From NCBI RefSeq assembly GCF_000430585.1, contig NZ_AUMH01000018.1:23619-87618 (forward strand): a DNA stretch of 64,000 nucleotides, in the 5' to 3' direction. This DNA comes from Alicyclobacillus herbarius DSM 13609 (GTDB lineage Bacteria > Bacillota > Bacilli > Alicyclobacillales > Alicyclobacillaceae). The number at the start of each line of letters is the position of its first letter. Position 1 is the stretch's first letter. Made by a program: the position numbers and the translations under genes. Shown one piece after another: positions 17,849 to 26,835 of this stretch. The notes below the pieces were generated by a model. That model did not search any database and was not told the origin of the DNA. It was given only the letters and a program-made list of their open reading frames with translations.

Positions 17849-18817
17849 CTAAGCCCACCAAACCTTGTCTAGGCGCTCCCGAATGAGCTGCTGCTGCAGG
17901 AATGAGACGGCCTTCTGAAAACCTTCTTCAATCGACATCAGGCTGTCCTCGTGCTCAATGCTCACCGCGCCGTCGTAGCCGACCAACTGCAAGGCACTGA
18001 GGATGCGCCGCCAGGTTTCCTCCCCATGGCCATAGCCGACCGTGCGGAAAATCCAGGAGCGGTGCAGCTCGTCTGTGTACGGTTTCGTGTCAAGCACTCC
18101 GTTGGTCGCCGTGTTTTCCCGGTCAAACGCCGTGTCTTTCGCATGCACGTGGAAAAGTGCCCCCGCGGCACCCAATTCCTTGATGCACAGAACCGGATCC
18201 ATCCCTTGCCAGAACAAGTGGCTGGGGTCGAAGTTGACGCCAATGGATTCCCCGCACGCCTCGCGCAGCCGTAACAAGGTTTCCGAATTGTAGACAACAA
18301 AGCTGGGGTGGGGCTCAATGGCCACCCGTACACCGTGCTCCGTGACAAACTTGGCCTGCTCACGCCAGTACGGAATCACCTTCTCCTGCCACTGCCAGTT
18401 AAGGACGGTGAGGTTATCGGTCGGCCACGGGCAGGTCACCCAGACCGGATACTTGGAGTTCTCCGATTCACCGGGGCAGCCGGAGAACGTAACGACGTTT
18501 TTCACCCCAAGCCGCTCGGCCAACAAGACCGTGTTGACAAAATCCTCGTGCGCCTGGCGGGCGACCTCAGCCGTCGGGTGAAGTGGGTTCCCGTGGCAGC
18601 TGAGGGCACTGATCTCGAGGCCGCGCCGCTCAATCGCCTCCTGAAACGCCCGCAGCTTCATTTCGTCGGCAAGAAGTTCGGCCGGATTGCAATGGGCGTT
18701 GCCCGGAAACCCGCCGGTGCCGATTTCCACGGTCTGCAAACCGGCGTCCGCGATGATGTCAAGCGCTTCCTCAAGCGGTTTCTGGCCAAATAGAACTGCA
18801 AATACTCCGAGTTTCAT
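17849..18817 (-). CDS. Sugar phosphate isomerase/epimerase (TIM barrel)
   Basis: 322 aa, AP-endonuclease-2/xylose-isomerase-like fold. Metal-site elements are visible: VAIEPHPSF (Glu), VNFDPSHLFWQG (Asp, His), LFHVHAKDT (His), and SIEHED (Glu). It resembles longer family members that work with Gfo/Idh/MocA dehydrogenases, such as the E. coli YcjR 3-keto-sugar epimerase. Start ATG with GAGGAGAGG upstream. Two Gfo/Idh/MocA genes lie directly upstream. Substrate unknown. Confidence 0.85.
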   Translation of the reverse strand: MKLGVFAVLFGQKPLEEALDIIADAGLQTVEIGTGGFPGNAHCNPAELLADEMKLRAFQEAIERRGLEISALSCHGNPLHPTAEVARQAHEDFVNTVLLAERLGVKNVVTFSGCPGESENSKYPVWVTCPWPTDNLTVLNWQWQEKVIPYWREQAKFVTEHGVRVAIEPHPSFVVYNSETLLRLREACGESIGVNFDPSHLFWQGMDPVLCIKELGAAGALFHVHAKDTAFDRENTATNGVLDTKPYTDELHRSWIFRTVGYGHGEETWRRILSALQLVGYDGAVSIEHEDSLMSIEEGFQKAVSFLQQQLIRERLDKVWWA

Positions 18818-18873
18818 CGCAACCTCTCCTCAGAATCCAAGATGGCGTGAGCAAATACGTACTTCTCCGTTCA

Positions 18874-18903
18874 ATTTTAAAAGAATCCGGCGTGTCGGGA
18901 CAA
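18874..18903 (-). promoter_or_regulatory. Possible internal promoter before the 17849-18817 isomerase gene
   Basis: Read on the minus strand, TTGTCC (18903-18898) and TAAAAT (18879-18874) are separated by 18 nt. They sit in a 152-bp AT-rich gap, long for this tightly packed operon. The start codon is 56 nt downstream of the -10 box. Moderate match only. Confidence 0.3.
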
Positions 18904-18969
18904 GGGAAACGATAGAAATGACTCCAGGTGAACCCCGGCCCCCCGTTCTAGACACCCGGTAACCGTGCG

Positions 18970-19968
18970 TCATTCGCGCAGGCGCACCGGGCGGCCTGTT
19001 TGCGCCGACTCATACGCGGCCAGGGCCACCTCGAGCGCTCGCAGACCGTCCTCGCCGGAAATCGAGGGCGCACATCCATTGGCGACGCAGTCCACGAAGT
19101 CGGCGATAAGCGCCGCGTCCATGGAGTCCCCGAAGAAGGCGTGCTGGTAGCCTCCGTGTCCATTGCGATAGACTTGCAGGTGCTGCGCAAACGCGTCGAC
19201 CGTGGTGACGCCCCGCGTCCCGATGACCTCAAGCGTCACGTCGCCCCAGGTCGGGTACGTTTTCGGGCGTGACCAACTGGGATCGTGCGAGGCGATGACC
19301 CCATTGTCAAACTCCAAGAGCAGGATGCCACAGTCGTCGGTGGCCAAATCGGAAAAACGAGTGCCGACCTCGGCGTATACTTCACGCACTTCACTCTGCA
19401 GCAGCCATCGCATGATGTCGATGACGTGCACGGTGTGGTCCATCACCGCGCCACCCCCGGACAGCTCCGGATTGACAAACCAGCCACCCGGATTCTGCCC
19501 GTGGTTCGTACCGCGGATGGCCACAATGCGACCCAGACGACCGGCATCGACCGTATCCTTGAGTTGACGTATGGGCGTATTGAAACGAACGGGGAACGCG
19601 ATTTGCAGCGTGACCTCATGCCGCCGGCAGGCGTCAATCATTCGATGGGCGTCTTCCAGCGTGATGGCAATCGGCTTCTCGCAGAGCACATGCTTCCCGG
19701 CCTCAGCTGCCGCCACGACCATCTCAGCGTGCAAGGCGTTTTCCGAACAGACGACGACCGCATCGATGTCTTCCCGCTGCAACAGTTTCTGATAGTCGGT
19801 GTAGAGTTCCCCGCCGTACCGGGCCTGCGCCTCACGGCCCCGCTCGTGATTCGCATCCGCCAAAGCCTGGATGGAAACGTTCGGCATGCGCTTGAGGACA
19901 TCGGCATAGGTGTAGGCATGCATATGGGCAAAACTGAGCATCCCGATGCGAATCGGACGTTGAGTCAT
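18970..19968 (-). CDS. Gfo/Idh/MocA family oxidoreductase
   Basis: 332 aa. Rossmann N-terminus (IRIGMLSFAHMHAYTYADVL) lacks the standard GxGxxG, with SFAHMHAY in its place, as in a subset of the family. The catalytic motif CEKPIAITLEDA is near residue 95, and the C-terminal domain has GGGAVMDHTVHVIDIMRW with the active-site Asp/His. NAD(P)-dependent sugar dehydrogenase. It lies 12 nt after a second paralogue. Confidence 0.87.
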   Translation of the reverse strand: MTQRPIRIGMLSFAHMHAYTYADVLKRMPNVSIQALADANHERGREAQARYGGELYTDYQKLLQREDIDAVVVCSENALHAEMVVAAAEAGKHVLCEKPIAITLEDAHRMIDACRRHEVTLQIAFPVRFNTPIRQLKDTVDAGRLGRIVAIRGTNHGQNPGGWFVNPELSGGGAVMDHTVHVIDIMRWLLQSEVREVYAEVGTRFSDLATDDCGILLLEFDNGVIASHDPSWSRPKTYPTWGDVTLEVIGTRGVTTVDAFAQHLQVYRNGHGGYQHAFFGDSMDAALIADFVDCVANGCAPSISGEDGLRALEVALAAYESAQTGRPVRLRE

Positions 19969-19980
19969 GACAGCCCCTCC

Positions 19981-21006
19981 TTATAATTGATCCGTTCCGA
20001 AAGCGTCGGCAGGGTGCAACACCACCGGTTCTCCGGTCTCCACACTGGTCAACGCGGCAAGACTGATTTCCAGCGCCTTCAATCCGTCCTCGGCGGTCAC
20101 CAGCGGCTGCTCTCCATCGCGAATGCAAGCGAGAAAGTGCTCCAGTTCCAACTGATACGGATTTTTCACCAGCGGGCTTGCTGGCACTTCGACACCCGCG
20201 CGTACAAAGTCAGATTCCTGGAACTGGCTGTGCAGGGCGGCCGCCTGGTCACTACGAAAATCAATCATGCCTTCCGAACCGGCAATCTCTAACTCGGTCC
20301 GAAACCCGTTTGGGTACGCCCAGGTTCCCTCTACGTGCGCAATCACCCCGTTTTGAAAGCGCAGGCTGACAAACGCATGATCCAACTGCAGCAAATCCCG
20401 GCCCAGCAGACTCTTGGCATACACACGCTCGACTTCACCAAAACACCAGCGAAGAAAATCAAAATCGTGAATCATAGAATCTACGATGACCGTCCCACAG
20501 CGAGCCACATTCGCGTACCAGTCCTGCCAAGCCTTGGGGAAGGCGCCGCCGCGCATCGCCCGGACAGTGCCGACGCGACCGATGGCACCGCTCTGAAGCA
20601 GTTCATAAGCCCGCCGATACTCGGGAAAAAACCGCACCACATGCGCAATATACAACTGCACGCCAGCCGCCCGACAGGTCTCAATCATCGCCCTCGCATC
20701 GGCCAGGGTGCGGGCAATCGGCTTTTCGCAGATGACGTGACACCCCGCCCGCGCCGCAGTCTCCACCACCTGCCGGTGCAGGTACGTCGGTACACAGACG
20801 TCCACCACGTCGGGCCGTTTCTCCCGTATCAACGCGTCGAGGCTCGTGTAATGGACCGTACGTTTCCTGAACGCCAAAGACTGTGCCGCATCCTGATGGA
20901 TGTCGACAATCCCCACCAGCTGGACATCCGGCATGTTCTTGTACACTTCGGCGTGCACCGAACCCATGGTACCGGCGCCAACCACTGCGACTTTGATTGG
21001 GTTCAT
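19981..21006 (-). CDS. Gfo/Idh/MocA family oxidoreductase
   Basis: 341 aa. Start is the ATG of MNPIKVAVVGAG, with AAGGAGG upstream; longer in-frame starts lie in the preceding gene region. Canonical GAGTMG nucleotide loop, CEKPIARTLADA and a C-terminal domain with GTVIVDSMIHDFDFLRW. Likely NAD(P)-dependent sugar or inositol dehydrogenase. It is 13 nt after the last ABC transporter gene and directly before another Gfo/Idh/MocA gene. The pair may form a heteromeric enzyme or catalyse two sequential oxidations. Confidence 0.9.
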   Translation of the reverse strand: MNPIKVAVVGAGTMGSVHAEVYKNMPDVQLVGIVDIHQDAAQSLAFRKRTVHYTSLDALIREKRPDVVDVCVPTYLHRQVVETAARAGCHVICEKPIARTLADARAMIETCRAAGVQLYIAHVVRFFPEYRRAYELLQSGAIGRVGTVRAMRGGAFPKAWQDWYANVARCGTVIVDSMIHDFDFLRWCFGEVERVYAKSLLGRDLLQLDHAFVSLRFQNGVIAHVEGTWAYPNGFRTELEIAGSEGMIDFRSDQAAALHSQFQESDFVRAGVEVPASPLVKNPYQLELEHFLACIRDGEQPLVTAEDGLKALEISLAALTSVETGEPVVLHPADAFGTDQL

Positions 21007-21019
21007 CGTGTAATCCTCC

Positions 21020-22018
21020 TTATCCATGCTCCCCAGCGGCAAGGCGTAAATCGTGCACCCGCTCGGCATGATGACACGCCACTTGCCGGTCCCCAATTAG
21101 ACGGAGGGACGGCCGCTCTTGTCGACACAGTTCCGATGCGAACGGACAGCGCGGATGATAAAGACACCCGCTCACGGTCAAACGGCCACTTTCCACGCCT
21201 CGTTTCCCACCGACGCGCAGTGGTGTCACCCCCTCTTTCGTAAAGGCCGGGATGGCATCCAGCAACGCCTGCGTATACGGGTGCAACGGTCGGGCGAAGA
21301 GCGCCTCCGATTCGCCGTATTCAATGATTTTGCCTTTGTACATGACGGCCGTCCGCTCACACATCAAACGAATCACCGCTAAGTTGTGCGAAATGAACAC
21401 GTAGGTGAGCTGCATGCTCTCCTTCAAGGCCTGTAACAAGTTCAGGATTTGTGCCTGAATGGAGACATCGAGGCTCGAGACCGCCTCGTCAAGAACAATC
21501 AGCTCCGGCATCAACGCCAATGCCCTGGCGATGGCCACACGCTGCTGCTGGCCCCCGCTCAGTTCACTTGGCAACGAGTTACATAGCGCGTGCGGCAAAC
21601 CCACTTTTTCCATCAACGCAAGGGTCGTCTCTCGGCGTGACACCTTGTCTCCGACGCCATGAATCGCCAAGGGCTCGGCAATGTTCTCGGCCACCGTGAG
21701 GTTGGGCATCAACGCAGCCAACGGGTCCTGGGCGACAAATTGGACGTGCCGTCGATACGGCTTCAATCGACGCTCCGATAGGTTCGTCACGTCCACCCCG
21801 TTCAGCCACACCCTCCCCGAGGTCGGTGGGAGCAGCATCAGCAGAATGCGGACCAAGGTCGACTTTCCACTTCCACTCTCGCCCACAACCCCTAGACTTC
21901 GTCCTTTGTCCACCGTGAGCGAAACATCGTCACACGCTGTCACAGTGCCACGGTGCGTAGCAAACGTCTTACTCACGTGTTCCAAGCGCACCAACGGATG
22001 GGGTGCCGTACTGGCCAT
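21020..22018 (-). CDS. Opp/Dpp-type ABC transporter ATP-binding protein (DppF/OppF-like)
   Basis: 332 aa. Start ATG of MASTAPHPL with GGGAGG at 8 nt spacing. Walker A GESGSGKST, signature LSGGQQQR and Walker B LIVLDEAVSSLD. The C-terminal oligopeptide/dipeptide domain has CLYHPRCPFASELC, a cysteine-rich motif typical of OppD/OppF proteins. It powers uptake of a peptide or, in this context, an oligosaccharide. Overlaps the DppD-like gene by 50 nt. Confidence 0.92.
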   Translation of the reverse strand: MASTAPHPLVRLEHVSKTFATHRGTVTACDDVSLTVDKGRSLGVVGESGSGKSTLVRILLMLLPPTSGRVWLNGVDVTNLSERRLKPYRRHVQFVAQDPLAALMPNLTVAENIAEPLAIHGVGDKVSRRETTLALMEKVGLPHALCNSLPSELSGGQQQRVAIARALALMPELIVLDEAVSSLDVSIQAQILNLLQALKESMQLTYVFISHNLAVIRLMCERTAVMYKGKIIEYGESEALFARPLHPYTQALLDAIPAFTKEGVTPLRVGGKRGVESGRLTVSGCLYHPRCPFASELCRQERPSLRLIGDRQVACHHAERVHDLRLAAGEHG

Positions 22019-23012
22019 CCGCATCACCTCCCATCCCTGTCTGGGGGAACCAACACAACACCTCGTGCCTGTCGGCCAGTTTGACCAGCGGCGGACGATC
22101 CGCACACTTCGGGCGGCACTGGGAACAGCGGCTGGCAAACAGACACCCGACCGGCAAGGCCCCCACGGTATTCACCGGATTCCCTGCAATATACGGCAGA
22201 CGTTCTCGCGGCCCGTCGATGCGCGGAATCGACCGCAAGAGACCGTGCAAATACGGATGAGCGCAGGCAGAAATCAACTGCCAAGACGGCAGGTGTTCAA
22301 CCATCATCCCCCCGTACATCACGTACACTTCATCCGCCATTTGCGCTGCTACCGCAAGGTCGTGCGTGACAAGAATCAGCGCCATGCCCTGCTCCGCCTG
22401 CAGTTCCTTCAACAACATCAAGATCTCTGCCTGCACGGTCACATCAAGGGCTGTGGTCGGCTCATCCGCAATCAGTAATTTCGGACCGGCAATCAGTGCC
22501 ATGGCAATCATCACCCGCTGTAGCATGCCGCCGCTAAACTCAAACGGGTAGCTTGTGAAGCGCGCTTGTGCATCCGCGATACCCACTCGCTCCAGGAGTT
22601 CCAGAGCCCGCTGCCTGGCTTGTCTCGGGGTTGCCAAGTGATGGTAGAGAAGCGGTTCCATAACTTGCTGGCCAATGGTTTTCGTTGGGTTCAGGTAGGA
22701 CATCGGGTTCTGAAACACCATCGACACCTGATGCCCACGCAGACGCCGAACCTGCCGCGGCGGCAAGGAGAGCAGGTCCGCACCGTCAAACCAAATCCGG
22801 CCGGATACGTGGGCAGTGCGTGGCAAAAGCCGCATTAGGGCCGTCATGGCCGTGCTCTTTCCGCTTCCACTCTCCCCTACAATCGCGATAGCCTTGCCGG
22901 GGGACACCTCTAGGTTGAGGCCGTTGACCGCATGCACTACCCCTTGGTCGGAGCCAAACCGCACATGCAAGTCCTGTATCTGAAGTAATGGAGACACACC
23001 GAATGTGGACAC
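21969..23012 (-). CDS. Opp/Dpp-type ABC transporter ATP-binding protein (DppD/OppD-like)
   Basis: 347 aa. Start GTG at 23012 with GGAGAGG 8 nt upstream. Walker A GESGSGKST, Q-loop VFQNPMSYLNP, signature FSGGMLQR, Walker B LLIADEPTTALD, and the C-terminal Cys motif GCLFASRCSQCRPKC. Together with the neighbouring ATPase, two permeases and a binding protein it completes a five-gene importer. Confidence 0.92.
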   Translation of the reverse strand: MSTFGVSPLLQIQDLHVRFGSDQGVVHAVNGLNLEVSPGKAIAIVGESGSGKSTAMTALMRLLPRTAHVSGRIWFDGADLLSLPPRQVRRLRGHQVSMVFQNPMSYLNPTKTIGQQVMEPLLYHHLATPRQARQRALELLERVGIADAQARFTSYPFEFSGGMLQRVMIAMALIAGPKLLIADEPTTALDVTVQAEILMLLKELQAEQGMALILVTHDLAVAAQMADEVYVMYGGMMVEHLPSWQLISACAHPYLHGLLRSIPRIDGPRERLPYIAGNPVNTVGALPVGCLFASRCSQCRPKCADRPPLVKLADRHEVLCWFPQTGMGGDADGQYGTPSVGALGTRE

Positions 23013-23077
23013 ACCCGCCTCTCCTTTCGATACCGTTGCTGCTCGCCTTTCGACCACCGCCGTTCCTCTGTTTCCAA

Positions 23078-23968
23078 CTACCGCCGCTGCTTGGTGTCAA
23101 ACGCATCACGCAGTCCATCCCCGACAAACGTAAACGCAAGCAAAGCCACCGCAAACACCAAGGCCGGCGCCAACAGTAAATACGGGTACGAGAACAGTGA
23201 CGACTGCCCCTCAATGATCATTTGGCCCAGGTCTGGCGTGGGTGGCTCGATGCCGAGTCCGACCACAGACAGTCCGGCCTCGGTCATCATGTTGGCCGGA
23301 ATTCCAAACGTGACAGCCACTAGAATGGGGCCAAGCGCGTTTGGAATGACATAGCGGCGGATTGCCCTCCACCAACCCGCGCCAAGACTGCGCGCACTCT
23401 CGATGTATCCGGACTGTCGAATGGCCAATACCTGACTTCGCACCACACGTGCCATGCCAACCCAACTGGTGGCCGATACTGCAATCAGCACAGCCCAGAT
23501 GTTGTGCCCGAGCAAGACGACGAGAATGATACTGAACAAGAAACTTGGAAACGCGTAAACGATGTCAACCACGCGCATGAGCACGTTGTCCACTGTGCCA
23601 CCAAGGTATCCGGCCGCTGCCCCCAATAACAGCCCCAGCGTCAACTCGACAACCTCCGCGCCAAAGCCAACAATACAGGCGCTGCGCAGCCCCCACAGCA
23701 CGCGGCTTAAAACATCCCTGCCCAACGAGTCGGTGCCCAGCCAATGTCGGACACTAGGCGATTGATACGTAGCCGCAAAATCCGATTTGAAATACGTGTA
23801 CGGAGAAATGAAAGGCGCCAGAACCGCCAGCAGCACCAGCAGCACGACCACCACCAAGCCGACCAACGCCAATTTGTTGCGACAAAAACGGTGCCAGCGC
23901 ATGTGCAGGACGGATCTCCGGCGGATGGCGTACGGCCAGCCGTCCGACCGTTCCATCTCTAAGGCCAT
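23078..23968 (-). CDS. ABC transporter permease (DppC/OppC-like)
   Basis: 296 aa. Start ATG of MALEMERSDG behind GGAGGTGAGG. N-terminal OppC_N segment followed by the BPD_transp_1 domain with about six transmembrane segments. The HWLGTDSLGRDVLSRVLWG stretch is a hallmark of DppC/OppC, and SARSLGAGWWRAIRRYVIPN is the EAA loop that contacts the ATPase. Inner-membrane half of the importer. Confidence 0.92.
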   Translation of the reverse strand: MALEMERSDGWPYAIRRRSVLHMRWHRFCRNKLALVGLVVVVLLVLLAVLAPFISPYTYFKSDFAATYQSPSVRHWLGTDSLGRDVLSRVLWGLRSACIVGFGAEVVELTLGLLLGAAAGYLGGTVDNVLMRVVDIVYAFPSFLFSIILVVLLGHNIWAVLIAVSATSWVGMARVVRSQVLAIRQSGYIESARSLGAGWWRAIRRYVIPNALGPILVAVTFGIPANMMTEAGLSVVGLGIEPPTPDLGQMIIEGQSSLFSYPYLLLAPALVFAVALLAFTFVGDGLRDAFDTKQRR

Positions 23969-24022
23969 ACGGTCCTCACCTCCTGAGAAACGCATTCACG
24001 AAGAAGGTTGGAACCCGCTCCG

Positions 24023-24988
24023 TCATTGGGCATAGCCCGAGCGACGTATACGTGGGTCCAGAACCCCATAGACCAAATCCACAATTAGGTTCATGACCAT
24101 AATGACCAGCGAGTACAACAAAGTGGAATCCATAATGAGCGGATAGTCTCGTGTCGAAGCCGCATCCGTAAAGATATGAGCGAGCCCTGGCAAACCGAAC
24201 AGCTGCTCGATGAAGACGGTGCCCATCATCAACGCGGCCAGGTGCGGTCCGACCACGGTGACAAACGGCAGCAACGAATTTCGCATGGCATGTCCGAAGG
24301 CGGCTTGCCAGAGGCCGCCCCCTTTGGCAAACACAGTGACGATGTATTCGGAATGAAGGCTCTCAATCAGGCTGTTGCGCATGTAGCGGGACATCGATCC
24401 CATCATCGGTATCGCCAACGAGAGCACGGGGAGGACAAAGTACTGCGGGCCTTGGTAGCCAAGGACGGGCAGGAGATGAAACCACACCCCAAAGACTAAC
24501 ATTAAAAACACTGCAACCACGTAGGACGGCACCGCCGTGCCAATTATGGCCACAAACATCGTCGTGCTGTCGGCCCAAGAATTCTCGCGAATGGCCGCCA
24601 TTGTCCCAAAAGTAATGGAGAAAACCACCGCCACCGCAATCGATACCACCGCCAGCCCAAGAGACAGGGGGAAGGTTTGGCGAATCAGCGTGACCGTATC
24701 CGTGTTCGGAAATTCGAACGAATACCCCATGTGAAACGTGATGAAATGCCAGACGTAAAACCAATACTGCACATACCACGGGTCGTTGAGGTGGTACTCT
24801 TTCGCTAATTCCTGGGCAACTACGTTGTCCAGACCCATACTCGTGGCGGCCGCCGCGATGTTGCCCACGTACTGATTCAGCTGAAGGAAACTCCCAGGCG
24901 CCGCTTTCATCAAAAAGAACGTGACCAGACTGACCACCACAAAGGCAATCACAATGTATAAAACCCGCCGTGCCAAGAACTTCAACAC
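24023..24988 (-). CDS. ABC transporter permease (DppB/OppB-like)
   Basis: 321 aa. Starts at GTG 24988 or the next codon TTG, behind GAGGTGG. Typical DppB opening (FLARRVLYIVIAFVVVSLVTF), six transmembrane segments, and the EAA-like loop FAKGGGLWQAAFGHAMRNSLLP. The end DLVYGVLDPRIR is diagnostic of the OppB/DppB family. It lies between the binding-protein gene and the DppC-like gene. Confidence 0.92.
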   Translation of the reverse strand: MLKFLARRVLYIVIAFVVVSLVTFFLMKAAPGSFLQLNQYVGNIAAAATSMGLDNVVAQELAKEYHLNDPWYVQYWFYVWHFITFHMGYSFEFPNTDTVTLIRQTFPLSLGLAVVSIAVAVVFSITFGTMAAIRENSWADSTTMFVAIIGTAVPSYVVAVFLMLVFGVWFHLLPVLGYQGPQYFVLPVLSLAIPMMGSMSRYMRNSLIESLHSEYIVTVFAKGGGLWQAAFGHAMRNSLLPFVTVVGPHLAALMMGTVFIEQLFGLPGLAHIFTDAASTRDYPLIMDSTLLYSLVIMVMNLIVDLVYGVLDPRIRRSGYAQ

Positions 24989-25049
24989 ACGTTATCCACC
25001 TCGCATCGTCCAGAGAGGGTCGTCCCCTCTCTGGACCGCAAACTGAACC

Positions 25050-26834
25050 TTACTTGGCTCCGCCTACCGCATGGATGTCGTTAAACCAATAGGGTGGATT
25101 GGTCAGAATAAAGTTGTTGGGCGTGTAACCGGTGAAGCTAGACCGTAGAAGCACCGGATTTTTCGGCGTGTACACCGGAATGTCATAGGCCCTCTGTTCC
25201 CGGGTGATATAAAACTTTTTCAATAGATTCTCGTCCTGGGTCTGATACGCCTTGACGCCCGTTTTCACGTAGTCGATATAGTCCTTCGGCAGATACTTTT
25301 CGTATAGGGCGACCTCTTCAGACTCTTTCTTGGTCGGATCGAGACTCGTGTTACTGTCAATCTGGTACCACTGTTGATAGATGTTCGGGGGCAGGAATTG
25401 GCTGTGCAGTCCGTTGTTGCTGAATAACCAGTCCCCCAAATCCTGCGGCAGCTTGAGCTCTGGATAGGAACCTTGCTGCGAGTTATTGACCCAGCCCACC
25501 TCATTGGCGGGAAGCTGTTTTTTCATGTCGGTCAAGTATTGGCCCCACTCCTCGCCCTTGAAGACCACCTTGACACCGAGCGTTTGCTGCCACATCTGTT
25601 GAATCGCTTCCGCCACATGATCCGTGGTCGATCCGACCAACAGGACGACGGTCGGGAAGCCTTTGCCACCTGGGTATCCCGCCTTGGCCAGCAGCTGTTT
25701 GGCCTTTTCCGGGTTGTACGAAATGCCCGTGTCCTTCACCCACGGCTCTTGCCACTGCATGAGGAACGGATCGTACGCGGGAATGGCGGTTCCGTTGAGC
25801 ACACTTTTACAAATCGCCTCTTTGTCAATCGCCATTTCAAACGCCTTACGCACGTCCTCGTTCTGCAGGGCCTTGTTCTTGGAAGGCATCACTTCCAATG
25901 TGTATTGCGCCTGAGTGTTCCAGTAGTGCAGTTGGTTCTTCAACGTTGGGTCAGCGTTGACAGCCGCCACGTCTTGGGGACTTAACAATGCACAGTCCAA
26001 AGTCCCGTTTTTAAACGCCAACAACTGATTGATGTTGGGCGAAAACTGCACGGTGATCTTTTTCAGACTCACCTTGCCCCAATAATACGGGTTGGGGACA
26101 AGGGTGGCCGAGGTCTTGTTTTTAAACGAGGCGAGCTTGTACGGGCCGTTGCCCACCACCTTGCTGGGATCCGACCAATCGTCGGGCTTCATGTTCTCGA
26201 CAACCCTTTTGTCTACAGGAACTATCCAGGCGGACGTATTCAGCGTCATGTCCCGAAGGAGGTGTTCATCCGTATGACTTAATGTCATCTGCAGGGTGTG
26301 TGCGTCCAGTGCCTTGACACCCAATGCGCTCATCGGCTTCTGTCCCGTACGGCACTGGACGATGTTGGCAATCGGGACGTCGGTTATTGGCACCGGACCA
26401 TGTTTCGTCTCCTGCGACGTCTTGAGACTGACGGCGCGCCGAATCGAATAGACAAAGTCGTCCGCAGTCACGGGATCGCCATTAGAAAATTTCGCATCTT
26501 TCCGGAGATGAAAGGTCCAAACCGTGTAATCGCTGTTGTGGTCAATCTTGTCTGCCACACCCAATTCGTAGCCTCCGTTGGGTCCGCCATGCACGAGGCC
26601 CTCAAAGATGCCGGCTGAGTCCAGGAACATTTGAAATGTCCAGAGTCCCGGATCAAAGCCGCTGCTGCCATCATTCCAGTACAAGGAGAACGTGTCCAAC
26701 ACCGGCTTTTGTGATGACTGCGTCGGTGTGTGAGTCTGGTTCTGTACCGTACCACTCCCGCCGCACCCGACGACCAATCCGGCCGCCGTGAGAACAGCAA
26801 GTGCTTGAACGCTCAGCCGACAACCTTTCTTCAT
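25050..26834 (-). CDS. ABC transporter substrate-binding lipoprotein (family 5)
   Basis: 594 aa. The signal peptide ends in lipobox LVVGC (Cys24), so it should be anchored to the outer face of the membrane. SBP_bac_5 features include FHLRKDAKFSNGDPVTADDFVYS and PNPYYWGKVSLKKITVQF. Family 5 proteins bind peptides, but many in Bacillota and Thermotogota bind oligosaccharides. The sugar enzymes on both sides make an oligosaccharide or glycoconjugate the likelier ligand. Start one base after the upstream isomerase gene's stop codon region, with AGGGGGG upstream. Confidence 0.92.
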   Translation of the reverse strand: MKKGCRLSVQALAVLTAAGLVVGCGGSGTVQNQTHTPTQSSQKPVLDTFSLYWNDGSSGFDPGLWTFQMFLDSAGIFEGLVHGGPNGGYELGVADKIDHNSDYTVWTFHLRKDAKFSNGDPVTADDFVYSIRRAVSLKTSQETKHGPVPITDVPIANIVQCRTGQKPMSALGVKALDAHTLQMTLSHTDEHLLRDMTLNTSAWIVPVDKRVVENMKPDDWSDPSKVVGNGPYKLASFKNKTSATLVPNPYYWGKVSLKKITVQFSPNINQLLAFKNGTLDCALLSPQDVAAVNADPTLKNQLHYWNTQAQYTLEVMPSKNKALQNEDVRKAFEMAIDKEAICKSVLNGTAIPAYDPFLMQWQEPWVKDTGISYNPEKAKQLLAKAGYPGGKGFPTVVLLVGSTTDHVAEAIQQMWQQTLGVKVVFKGEEWGQYLTDMKKQLPANEVGWVNNSQQGSYPELKLPQDLGDWLFSNNGLHSQFLPPNIYQQWYQIDSNTSLDPTKKESEEVALYEKYLPKDYIDYVKTGVKAYQTQDENLLKKFYITREQRAYDIPVYTPKNPVLLRSSFTGYTPNNFILTNPPYWFNDIHAVGGAK

Positions 26835-26835
26835 G

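Noticed and set aside
25050..26834. True oligopeptide transport function for the Dpp/Opp-type importer.
   Set aside because: Not excluded, but the operon contains only sugar enzymes; the gene symbols dppA-F were therefore not assigned.
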